Source: Crambe crambe (Eukaryota; Porifera; Demospongiae; Poecilosclerida; Crambeidae). From it: a stretch of DNA of 64,000 nucleotides. Positions within the stretch are counted from its first letter, which is position 1; each line of letters starts with the position of its first letter. Where the stretch lies: the NCBI GenBank assembly GCA_963924555.1, contig OZ004583.1:9252582-9316581 (forward strand), written 5' to 3'. A program made the translations under genes and the position numbers. Positions 1 through 11,400 of the stretch are shown piece by piece. The notes beneath the pieces were generated by a model, which saw nothing but the letters and a program-made list of their open reading frames with translations, had not been told where the DNA came from and ran no database searches.

Positions 1-235
1 TTCCCACTCATACTGTGGACAAGCCATACTGGCTTTCCAAAAATTTCTTAAGTATGAAAAGAAAAACAGCCTACCAAAAAGGCTTCCTTCATCTTTATGC
101 TTGTGGCAAGTGCTTATTTACATTGGCACATGATCCAGCAAGTTCATTGGGTTTTAGTACCTTCACTCAACTCATGAATATGATTAACCTCTACTTCCTT
201 ATAAGTCAAGTCAAATTACCTATTATCACGTGCAG

Positions 236-1686
236 GCTGGGTACCATTCTTTGCACCATCAGGCGAACTTTGTACTTGACTTGGTGACGTATCAAGTGGA
301 TTACAGACAACAGCAACTACTGAACACTTGCAACCAGGAGCTGTTCGAGACACGCAGACTGGCTCTATCTCCTCTCATGCCCATGAAGGTAAGAAGTGTC
401 CTGATTAGAAGTGTCCTGATTAGACGTGTCCTGATTAGAAGTGTCCTGATGAAAGTGTCCTGATTAGAAGTGTCCTGATGAAAGTGTCCTGATTAGAGAG
501 CGGTCCTCAGTTCTTACACATAGGCAATCAAACAGAAAAATTAATGTTCCCCAGGGGGGTCCTCTCATTGATGGGGATGCCTATGCTCTCAGGATTTTAT
601 TCCCCATTGCTTGCAGACTGAGCCTGGTCCCTGTTCTCTGTTCCACGCCTGCTCCTTGGCCTTTTGGGGCGTCCACGACCGCACCTCTCTCCTGAAGGAC
701 GCAGTGGACTACTGTCTGGCAGACCCCAAGGCACAGTTCCTCCTCTACGATCGATGGAGTCAGCAACTAGACACCAACTCCGCAAAGAAGGTCAGAGGGC
801 AATGCAACATTCTGAATGCTGTACGATCAAGTGTATTTTAATAACAGGAATTTCCCCAATGGGAGGCAGCAAAGAAAGAATGCTCTCCTTGCCTCTACCT
901 CTTTGCTCTCGCAAACATCGTCCAGCGACCAATTATCGTGTATGCTCACTCTGATTGCAATATCAGGTGAGGGGACCTCAGTCAGTAGATATGCACATCC
1001 CAGTTATCCCTTCTCTCTGCGTGCTCTAGTGGTGTGTATCTGCCATTGCTGTGGAAGGATTCTTGTGGACAGTACGTATGCCATGCCCACCCCCATCTTC
1101 GCAACCCCATCGCCCTAGGCTATAGCAGTAAGCACTCTGTTCTATTAAAGCACTGAAATTGCACTTTAATCTCCATGAATTTCATCACTTTTTAGCTAGC
1201 TGGTTGTTGATCCTTATCTTTCATTGCAGCTGTGACATGTCACTACACTCCTCTGGTCACCTTTAAGGGTCAAAGGGTCAGTACTACATACATACATACA
1301 TAGTATACACAGCACCATTATTATTACACCATGACAACTATAGGGACCACACCCACTACTCCTCCCTCTTATGACTTCTTCTGGAAAGCGTCTTCCAGTT
1401 CATTTTCTACTGCCAGCAGAGGTATATAATTTAAGTTCAATTTTAAATGATTTTATTTTTGTTTGTTTCTTTACAGCGTAGCAGTGACCCTGACGCTACC
1501 CAAATCCTCTCAGAGCTGATGTTCATAGATCTGATACCTCCTACTGCCACGCCCATAACTCCTCTCTCCCCCTCCTCCTCTTCCTCTTCCCTTCCATCCC
1601 AGATGTTAGTGGCCGTCTCCTATGCAGCTGAACTTCCTGAAGTGATGGACAGTCTCATCAAGCAATATCAGAGTCTCTTCCTCTGA
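236..1686 (+). CDS. ZRANB1: OTU-family deubiquitinase, TRABID/ZRANB1-like (5' end missing)
   Basis: Exons seen: 236-388, 617-790, 848-966, 1030-1127, 1230-1276, 1344-1421 and 1477-1686, all with GT-AG junctions and matching phases; the stop is TGA at 1684. The family cleaves polyubiquitin chains; TRABID prefers K29/K33 linkages. The second exon carries the OTU cysteine helix (PGPCSLFHA, then WGVHD). The third gives RPIIVYA, the fourth GVYLPLLWK and NPIALGYS, and the fifth CHYTPLV with the catalytic-type His. The last two correspond to the TRABID C-terminal segment (LPLM...VHFLLPAE, then MLVAVSY). The usual DGNC before the nucleophile reads PGPC here. Upstream exons, including any zinc fingers, would lie left of the window; I could not place one in bases 1-235. 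The overall OTU match is strong. The assignment to TRABID rather than another OTU member rests on remembered alignment. Confidence 0.75.
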
Positions 1687-1907
1687 TTGGTCAGTGTGAC
1701 GGTCTGGGACTCACCACACAATGACCTTTGAACCTACTCATTAATAGAGCAAGTCATCATTGCATTGTAGCCATAGTTTCATATACAAAGAAAAGAGAAT
1801 TATTTTTTTACTGCTTACAATTCAAAATTATTTAAGCCATGGACACAGAAAGAGAAAGTGTGAACTGTAGGTGTGGTACACTTCAATGTACATAGCATGC
1901 ACTCTCC

Positions 1908-1977
1908 AGCCCTAGCCCTAGCCCTAGCCTACCCCTACCCCCCCCTAGCCCTAGCCCCCTAGCCCCTAGCCTGCTAG
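1908..1977. repeat. CCCTAG-rich short tandem repeat
   Basis: Irregular array of CCCTAG and CCCTA-like units between the deubiquitinase gene and collagen 1. It resembles a degenerate telomere-type repeat but is not the canonical CCCTAA unit. Confidence 0.7.
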
Positions 1978-2050
1978 CTAACTACTTTGTTAGTCTCGTG
2001 GGACTCAATTCTTTCCTTTTTATTGAGTCTGGCCTGCAAGACTGCTACTT

Positions 2051-2134
2051 TGTGTCAGGGCATCATGCACCTACTGCAAGGAAAGGGGTGAGTTGTGTCA
2101 GGCATCATGCACCCACTGCAAGGAAAGGGATGAG
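2051..2134. repeat. two-copy direct repeat of about 42 bp
   Basis: Copies at 2051-2092 and 2094-2134 differ by a few bases. The rest of 1687-2430 shows no convincing exon or gene. Confidence 0.75.
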
Positions 2135-2431
2135 GCCAATAGCGTAATTAAAACCTTTTTTGGCTCTCTCTGTCTAAAGGAAGGAAGGAGAGCTAATCTA
2201 AATAGAAACTTTACTTCAATGGTTAACAGATGGATTCAAGGAAGTAGAGACAGCTGTGGGCACTGTTGTCTTAGTCTTGCAGGCCACATGTATAATATGA
2301 GACTACTGTTGTCTGAAGGTGAACAGATGGCACAAGTGGGTTGGTGACAGTCCTGGACGTAGGTGACCTCAGTGTAGATCGTAATTATACCTTCTAAGGA
2401 AAAATCCTGGCACATCCATGAGTCGATCCGG

Positions 2432-2439
2432 TATAAAAG
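2432..2439 (+). promoter_or_regulatory. TATA box of collagen 1
   Basis: TATAAAAG lies 48 bases before the ATG of collagen 1. The same octamer or a near match sits 48-68 bases upstream of every intact collagen copy in this window, so it is the likely core promoter. Confidence 0.75.
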
Positions 2440-2479
2440 TAGATCTTTCCACCATCTGTTATCTGAGAGAGTTGACATT

Positions 2480-3473
2480 ATGAAGGTTCTGATACTAGCA
2501 ATAGTTCTGCTGCAAGCAATAACTTCAATTCAAGGTATCATCTCCTTTCTGATATGTTATTGTATAATTGTTATTGTTGTGTGGTTGTTATTGTTGTTGT
2601 ACTTCTTGTCATTGTGTGGTTGTTGTGTGGTTGTTGTGGTTGTAGTTATTGTATAAGGTTTTATTAATTGTTATGTTAGGGCAAAGTCCAGGTCTCCCAG
2701 GTCCTCCAGGTCCCCCAGGCCGTGATGGCTTTGATGGACCAAGGGGGGACCCAGGTCCTCGAGGGGCACCAGGGAGGACAGGATCATCTGGCCCACCTGG
2801 AGATGTGGGACCTCCTGGTCCACAGGGACCTAAAGGATCAATAGGAATGATTGGACCACAGGGAGATGTGGGTCCTGTGGGTGTACCGGGAGAGCCCGGC
2901 CAATGCTTGACAACTTGTCCCCCAAGCTCTCCTGGTCCACTGGTGGGTGGAGTCACTTACACCAGGTGGGGCAACTCCAGTTGTCGTTCAGGAGCAGATC
3001 TGGTATACGCTGGCAGGACTGGAGGGACTTACGGTCAGCATCGAGGAGGAGCTGCCAACCACTTGTGTTTACCAGAAGACCCAGACTACATTGGTTTCAC
3101 CCCCGGAGTCCAGGGCTACAGTCAAGTCTATGGAGTGGAGTACGAAAAAACCATTGCTTCTGGTGATGCACAATATAATGCTCCATGTGCTGTCTGCAAT
3201 GTTCCTGACAAGTCCACCACTATCATGATTCCAGCTAAAACCACCTGTCCAACTGGGTGGATCAGAGAGTACTATGGATACCTCATGACCGAGCGCAAGG
3301 AGTACAGACGTTCCATGTTTGAATGTGTGGATATCAGCATGGAGGCTATTCCTGGGAGTCGTGGTCATCAAGATGGAGGTCATTTTTACCCTGTTGAGGC
3401 TGAATGCAGTGGAATAGCATGTCCTCCTTACAACAACTTCAAAGAACTCACTTGTGCAGTGTGCACCAAGTGA
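2480..3473 (+). CDS. short-chain collagen C4-like protein, copy 1
   Basis: Two exons, 2480-2534 and 2680-3473, encode 282 residues. Exon 1 is exactly a signal peptide ([18 protein letters not shown]), so the product should be secreted. About 24 Gly-X-Y triplets follow, then a cysteine-rich C-terminal globular domain. That domain starts at [11 protein letters not shown] and contains [16 protein letters not shown]-like and ELTCAVC motifs, the hallmark of the sponge short-chain collagen family, which is thought to contribute to spongin and basement-membrane-like matrix. An RGD triplet (GPRGDPG) could bind integrin. This is the most divergent copy, with the shortest collagen stretch and an extra Cys pair (CLTTC) before the globular domain. 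It is also the only copy outside the CADPS gene, facing its 3' end tail to tail 196 bases away. Confidence 0.9.
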
Positions 3474-3493
3474 AGATGAAAGTGACTATTTTA

Positions 3494-3499
3494 AATAAA
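3494..3499 (+). other. polyadenylation signal of collagen 1
   Basis: AATAAA lies 21 bases after the stop codon of collagen 1, before the convergent CADPS stop at 3670. Confidence 0.6.
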
Positions 3500-3669
3500 T
3501 GACTAAAAAATGTTGGTTTTAAAATTTGAATTAAAATTATTTGGTAAAAATGATAATTATGAAATACATGAATGGTGAGAAGGTATGAATTAAGATGTAG
3601 CCAGCTATGACACACGGTTGAGCTAAAAGCATCGTTGTTGTTTTTTTTTTTAATTTGAGGGGATAAAAA

Positions 3670-5415
3670 TCATGATTTGCCAACAGAGAGTAAGTCAATA
3701 TGTGAGTTCTCCACACGAATCCTATTCTGGACGGTGTCGTAGGTCTCTGACTCAAGCTGACCCGTTGACACATCACATGACAAAAAACTCTCGTAAAGTG
3801 TCTGCATCAGTAAACACCAGCTTAAAATAGAGGTCACTATAACACATGCAAACACCAACACATGCATGTCAAACTACATGTACATGTAACACCTCGTTAC
3901 ATGCATGTCAACTACATGTACACACCTTGAAGAGTGTCTGCGTGGAGCTGAGTTGTATTGGGTGGAGGGAAAACTCTGGTCTCTTCTCCAGCCACTGGGA
4001 GAGTAACTGCATCTGACACTCGTACCAATTCTAGGGGAGTAAAATTAGCAATTAATGTGGCATTGGTAGTATTTTAAGATGTACACTTACCACCACAAAG
4101 TTGTTGAAGATGGTAGTGACTAGGTGAGTGGAGATTAAGGTCAGGTTGGAGGAGAGGAACTCGGCAAAGGCATCTGTGGAGATGTGTGTGGGAATCTGAA
4201 GAGAAAATAAGGAAGCAAAGGTGACGAGGAAAAGAGGATGATGTGTGAATGTATCACAAAATTTAAGGTACTTATTGAAAATGATCTTGTAAAAAAGGAA
4301 AAAAAAAAAAAAAAAAAAAGTCAGGATTGGACCTGACCACTTTATATTCAAGTTTGAATTCTTACCATCATTTTGAGGGATGCAAGGAAACCCTCGCTGG
4401 GGTCAAACTTGTTGAGCTTGGTCAAGATGTCCTTGATGGGAGTGCAGAGTTTGTTGATCGCCATGGCTAGGGTAGCATTGAGGATGCTGGATAAATGTTC
4501 TTCAATGTTGAGGGTGTTGGCAAACTCCAGTGTTGACTCCTAAAGGAAAGAACCATGCAATTTTAAAAAGTTCTTACTCACACACTGGACTGTATTCTCA
4601 CATTTTGTGTCTCGGTTAGCTGTATTCTCTGAGAGGCACACACCTGCATCACCTGCATTTACAGTCACATGATCGTCACAAGATATCACATGATACCCAT
4701 TAGCCTATTAACTGACCTGTGCACTGAGGTAGACAAGGGTATTGATCATTGTGAAAGACTGGGGCTTCAGAGTGTAGTTAAGTGAAGACCCTTTACCTGA
4801 TGAAATCATGCTGCTGAATTGCACTTGGATTCTACGAATAAATAAACAACAATAAACAAATAAAGATAAATAAAATTCTACACTTGTGTACATGCTAGTG
4901 TCACATACACTTCAGCAGCCTCCTGGAAGCGATCGGCAGAAATGGCTGCCACCTTCTGGTCCAAGAAAGCGGCAAAACTCTCTTCAGGCCAACTCAATTC
5001 GTTGAGGAAACGTTTGAAAGAGAGAAGAGAGTTCATGGCTCCTTCGATGGCACCACAACATTTGAGACTGCAGGGAGGAAGGGAGAGGGGAAGGGAGAGG
5101 GGAGGGGGAGGGGAGAGGGGAAGGGAGAGGGGAGGGGGAGGGGAGGGGAGGGGAGAGGGGAGAGAGGAAGGGAGAGGGGAAGGGAGAGGGAGGGGAGAAG
5201 GAGGGAATATAACTTTGAGGTGCTTGTAGTATCTCTCTGCTCACGTGACTGGAAGCCATGTTTCATGTGCGAGGGAAACGGCCAGTTCTTTTTTAAGTGT
5301 CTGTTCTAGAGTATCGATGTAAGAGATCACCACAGGAGTGAATTCTTTCAGGAAGTCACAATGGAACTCCTCCATCATCATGGTGGCTACAATACAGAGT
5401 TATAAAGAGTGAGTG

Positions 5416-5486
<71 letters not shown>

Positions 5487-8400
5487 ATACTAACACTGTG
5501 ATGAAAAGTAGTGGTTTAAGATATGGAAGAGTTGTAGCTTGAGGATGATATCATCATCACGAGCCATGGCTTCCCTCATATCCACTAGGAAGAATGACCA
5601 GAATGCATTGATGTGTGCTGAAAACACCTTTGATTGGTTGAACTCTTCCCAGTAGAAGTCGTGCAACTCGTACATAAATTCAATACAGAGTTTCGCAAGG
5701 TCAAACAACTTAGTCATAGGGAGAGGATCACCTTGTACAGAGTCCACAACTACAGTAAAACATCTAGTAAATCTAGTAATTTATCCAGTAATCTATAAAA
5801 TACTGATACTGGATTATAGTAATTTATCCAGTAATTTATAAAATACTGACACTTGTCTTACACTCAAGCTTGCTGTAGACCTGTTTGTAGTTGATGAGTG
5901 CTGCCTTCTCCATGGAGAGGGTGAGCAACTTCAGGGGACTGTCTTCCATAGAGCCTCTGGATGAGTGGTTGATGGTGGACACCTGGAAGAGGGGTGGGAC
6001 AAAGGGGAGTGGCAGGGGGTGTGGTATATACTGCACGTTAAGGAATGACGACAGGCTTACCAAGTCAAAGAGTTTGAGAGTTGTCCTGAGGTCTGCTTTA
6101 GGACAACAGAAGGGGAAGTATATCCTAAAGTTCTGTAGCTGGTAAACAACCACTTCCTCTATGCGTTGACACACCTCCACAAACACTTCCCTCTCCTCTG
6201 TCGTCACAATCACTGACTTCTCGGGGGGGCTGCAGGGGACAGTAAGGGGGAGGAGGGACAGTAAGTGGGGCTCAGGAGGGAGGGGGGACATTGAGGGGGC
6301 TAGGGACTCAGGAGGGAGGGAGGGGGGACTGAGGGGGTTCATGACTCAGGAGGGAGGGGGGATTCATCATTATTTTAATTAACAGGGGCTCACTTCATTC
6401 CACCCACGTGCATCTGACAGAATCTGAATGAGGATTGAATCATGACGGGCCAAATGGAGACACCATTTTCCAAGTGGTCCAGCCAGTCCTGGAGACAAGT
6501 GAGATGTCTGAAGGGGTCACGGATCCCATAGCGAGCACAGAACTCGTCCAACACATACATCTGGGGAGGGGAGAAGAGGCCTCGACTAAAGACATCCTCC
6601 GAGAGCCTGAACTCCAAAGTGGTCCGGAAGAGACGGATAAAGAGTTTGTGGAAGTCCATGGAAGTGATGTCATTCACACTGTCTACCACCTTCTTCAGAC
6701 CATAACGCTCAAGATCAGTAGAACCAGCTGTGGATATGGGAGGAAGAGGAGGGAGAATAATAGGGAAAGAAAGATGGTGCGGGAGAAAGTTAAGGGGATA
6801 ACTTTATGGTTGGCTGCATTAGACTGACCTCTCATGACCTCTTGGACCCCAAGTTGCTGGGGTTGGTAGCTTTGCCCCGTCCCTCTTACCATCCACTCAA
6901 TCCAGCTCTGTCTCTCTGCATCATCACGACAACCAAAGTGGATGCGACCCATTTCAGAACGCTCAAAAACAAGATCAAACACAAACTTGGCATCCAGTTC
7001 ATCCTTCAAAGGACCTAGTATAGAGGGGCAAGAAGTTAATTGACAGTATCCTGGTAGTCTACCGAGTATCCTAGTAGTATACTGAGTAAGTGAGTAATAG
7101 TATACTAATATACTTTAAGTATCCTGGCAGCTAGGGAATTACCATCATCAGAGGCATATTCGACAGTGAGTCCATCAAGGAGGACACTGTCCTTGGGTTG
7201 GGTGCCATTGGGCTGGTAGGAACACAGGAGAAACTTGTATTGGGAGAGTTGGATCAGGGTGAAGAACCGTCTCTTGCACTGTTTGAACATGGAGTCACCA
7301 ACAGCCACTAAGTAGCTGGAAAGAAATGAAATACAAGAATAGTACTTACCCACACTCTATTCCATACCATGTTATAGTACTTACCCACACTCTATTCCAT
7401 ACCATGTTATAGTACTTACCCACACTCTATTCCATACCATGTTATAGTACTTACCCACACTCTATTCCATACCATGTTATAGTACTTACCCACACTCTAT
7501 TCCATACCATGTTATAGTACTTACCCACACTCTATTCCATACCATGTTATAGTACTTACCCACACTCTATTCCATTCCATGTTATAGTACTTACCCACAC
7601 TCTATTCCATACCATGTTATAGTACTTACCCACACTCTATTCCATACCATGTTATAGTACTTACCCACACTCTATTCCATACCATGTTATAGTACTTACC
7701 CACACTCTATTCCATACCATGTTATAGTACTTACCCACACTCTATTCCATACCATGTTATAGTACTTACCCACACTCTATTCCATACCATGTTATAGTAC
7801 TTACCCACACTTCTTAATGCTACTTGGTCTCTCCACTATGGTGGATATCTTTAGCTTGGCGACAGGTGGGGTACTACTATCCTTCTTCAAGTCCTTCTCT
7901 GTCAGGTAGAAACCAATGGTGGAGTACAGGTCAATAGAGCTGGGCACGGCTGTGTGAACATGCTGAAGAGAAGGAGGTCATTTCATACTTACTACTGTGG
8001 CAATAAGTGTGTGGACCACTGTGCTAACCTTGGACCACTGTACTAACCTTGACTATGAGGACCACTGTACTAACCTTGGCAATGAGGACCACTGTACTAA
8101 CCTTGGCAATGAGGACCACTGTACTAACCTTGACTATGAGGATCCACTGTACTAACCTTGACTATGAGGATCCACTGTACTAACCTTGACTATGAGGACC
8201 ACTGTACTAACCTTGGCAATGAGGACCACTGTACTAACCTTGGCAATGAGGACCACTGTACTAACCTTGACTATGAGGACCATTGTACTAACCTTGGCTA
8301 TGAGGACCACTGTACTAACCTTGACTATGAGGACCACTGTACTAACCTTGACTATGAGGACCATTGTACTAACCTTGGCTATGAGTTTGCTGTCACGTAG

Positions 8401-11400
8401 CAGACCCTTAGAGACACTCCTCAACTCCAACTTGATCATGGGGGTGGGAGAGTGTACCCAGAACTCACCCTCCTCACCAAACCTGCAGGAGATACAGATC
8501 CTCTTGTAACAAGACGAGACAATGTCTATATCTACAGACTAAGGGGAAACACTCTTCACTTTAATAATACCCATATCTAAGGGAAAGCTTCAAGATAGAC
8601 TTAATTCCTTAGAAAAGTAGGGAGAGTTATATGCTTACGTTGCACTTGCATATTCTGGTTCAACCGGTTGAGTCCGCAAGGGGTCACCTCCACCTTCCAG
8701 CAGCTACAATGGAGTTAATCAATCAATTACATTGCACCTACTCCTTAATTAATGCATGCATGGGTTATCATTATTGCACCTACTCCTTAATTAATGCATG
8801 CATGGGTTATCATTATTGCACCTACTCCTTAACTAATGCATGCATGGGTTATCATTATTGCACCTACTCCTTAATTAATGTGATACTTACTCCAAACACA
8901 CAGAATAGGTTTTTCCCTTCATATGCTGGTTGGATCTCTGTGATCTCATGGATAGTGACCTTTATCTTCAGGTTGAAATGGAGGTCTTGCTTAGACACTG
9001 GCATGTTCCCAGACTCTGATACGATACCCTTCCTATAAGGGTGTGTGGTCAAAGGGTGTGATCAGTAATCATGATAAACTCTAAATCTAGATTAATGGTG
9101 AACGAAACAAGCCACTAGGGGGTTCAATGAGAGGGTGCTATTAATAATTTATATCGTACATATGTTTGTCCTTTGCAGTTCCAATAAGGTGACGTCAACA
9201 GCTTCGCTCGCCACAATGCCTAGTTAGTGAACACGCTTACGGTAATACTGGATGGTCTAGTTAGATAGGTTTTATTAAAATAACAAACAGATGGACACGT
9301 GTCAGTCTCGTGCTATTGGGCTAGCGTTATCACCACCAAAAGGAATGACCAATCAGATTGAGTCTGGGCTAGCATCATCATTATTGCCAAAAGAAATGAC
9401 CAATCACATTGAGGGACTCGCATAAAAGCACAGATTCTTCCATCCCGCGTCTATTTTCTGAGAAGTGAAGCAAAGGAGAGTTGAAATCATGAAGGTTCTG
9501 ATATTAGCAATAGTTGTGCTGCAAGTAATAACTTCTATACAAGGTAGGTACTGTAGTCTTTGAGCTACAATTATCTTCACAAGACCAGCTGTGGAATTTC
9601 CTATGTGTCTGTATTTATAATTTATTTGTTGTTGTTGGTATTATTATTATTATTATTGTACTGTCATCCTCATAATGTACACAGGACAGCAGCGTGTATC
9701 GAGTGGGGATGGGTCTAATGATGTGAATCGTCAGCGAGTTAGATTCCTTCATGGACGTGATGGTCTGCCGGGAAGAGATGGTAGAGATGGACCTCCAGGT
9801 TCCCCCGGTTTCCCTGGCTTCCCTGGACACAAGGGAGAACCAGGCCTTCAAGGACAAGTTGGGAAAAAGGGAGAACGTGGTATCCATGGTGATCAAGGAC
9901 CACAGGGCAATGTGGGTCCACCAGGAACTAAAGGGGAACGTGGATTATCAGGACTAACAGGATCACCCGGTCTCCCTGGACACAAGGGAGAACCAGGCCC
10001 TCGGGGACAAGTTGGAGAAAAGGGAAAACGTGGTTTTCGTGGTGATGCAGGGCCGCAGGGCACCTCAGGACCCCAAGGAAATTCAGGTTTGCAAGGAGTT
10101 GCTGGACCGAAGGGAGACATGGGTCCACCAGGACGAAATGGGCTGCGTGGATTACCAGGACCAACTGGTCCTCAAGGAGTGGTTGGACCGAAGGGAGACA
10201 TGGGTCCACCAGGAATAAAAGGGGCCAAGGGATCTCCCAGTCCACTGGTGGGTGGAGTCACTTACACCAGGTGGGGGAAGTCTAGCTGTCGTTCAGGGGT
10301 CAACCTAGTGTATGCTGGAAGGACTGGAAGGTCCAAATATAACAATGGTGGTGGTGCTGACGATTTGTGCATGCCAAACAATCCACAATACAGCAACTAT
10401 AGACCAGGAGTACAAGGTTACAGTCATGTGTACGGAGTGGAATATGAAGATACTATTACAGCTGGAGGTGCACAACACAATGCTCCATGTGCTGTCTGCA
10501 ATGTTCCTGACAAGTCCACCACTATCATGATTCCAGCTAGACTCGATTGTCCCACTGGGTGGACCAGAGAGTACTATGGGTATCTCATGACTGAACGCTA
10601 CAGTCATTCTTTGTTTGAATGTGTGGATGTCAGCATGGAAGCCATACCTGGGACTCTTGGTCATCATGATGGAGGTCACCTTTACCATGTAGAAGCTGTC
10701 TGCAGTGGAATACCATGTGGTCCCTATAACAACTACAAGGAACTCACTTGTGCAGTGTGCAGCAAGTAAACAGAAATTTTTAAAATATTGTGTAGATAAG
10801 ACATGCTGATTTCACACTTTACTAACCTTACCCTTGATGATTTCTTGTATACGTTTATAATGATCAGTGCTACATTTCTGAGCATGCGCATAAAGTGGGT
10901 GCATCATGAAAACAGGTGGGTGGCTTCAAGTGTGAGTATGAAGTGTGAGTATGCCCCCTGGTACTGGAGAAGTTAAATTAGGACTTTATGAAGAAGGGGC
11001 TCTTTCCTCTTTCCTTGAACACAGTGTCATAATCTCAGGAATCCAGGAAACTCCATAGAGAGTCACAAGGCCCAACATACTCTTCTCATCACCCTGGCTA
11101 AATTAGGTTTCAGTGGTGGGTGGAGTCACTTACACCAGGTGGGGGAAGTCTAGTTGTCATTCAGGAGTCAACCTATTGTACGCTGGAAGGCCAAACATGA
11201 CCATGGTGGTGGTGCCAACTCCCAACAATCCACAATTATATACCAGGAGTACAAGGTCACATTTTTATGTACAGAGTGGAATATGAACACACTGTTACAG
11301 CTGGAGGCGCACAACACAATGCTCCATGTGCTGTCTGCAATGTTCAATGTTCATTCATCATACACAAAATTTTATGTATTATTTCGTGTCTAATTAAGCG

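Noticed and set aside
2609-2956. Minus-strand Gly/Pro-rich reading frame over collagen 1 (similar ones lie over copies 2-6)
   Set aside because: Antisense of Gly-X-Y codons automatically yields Pro/Gly-rich open frames. There is no promoter or splice support.
7341-8373. Regular repeats resembling a CRISPR array
   Set aside because: Units are contiguous with no unique spacers and sit in introns of an animal gene; they are minisatellites.
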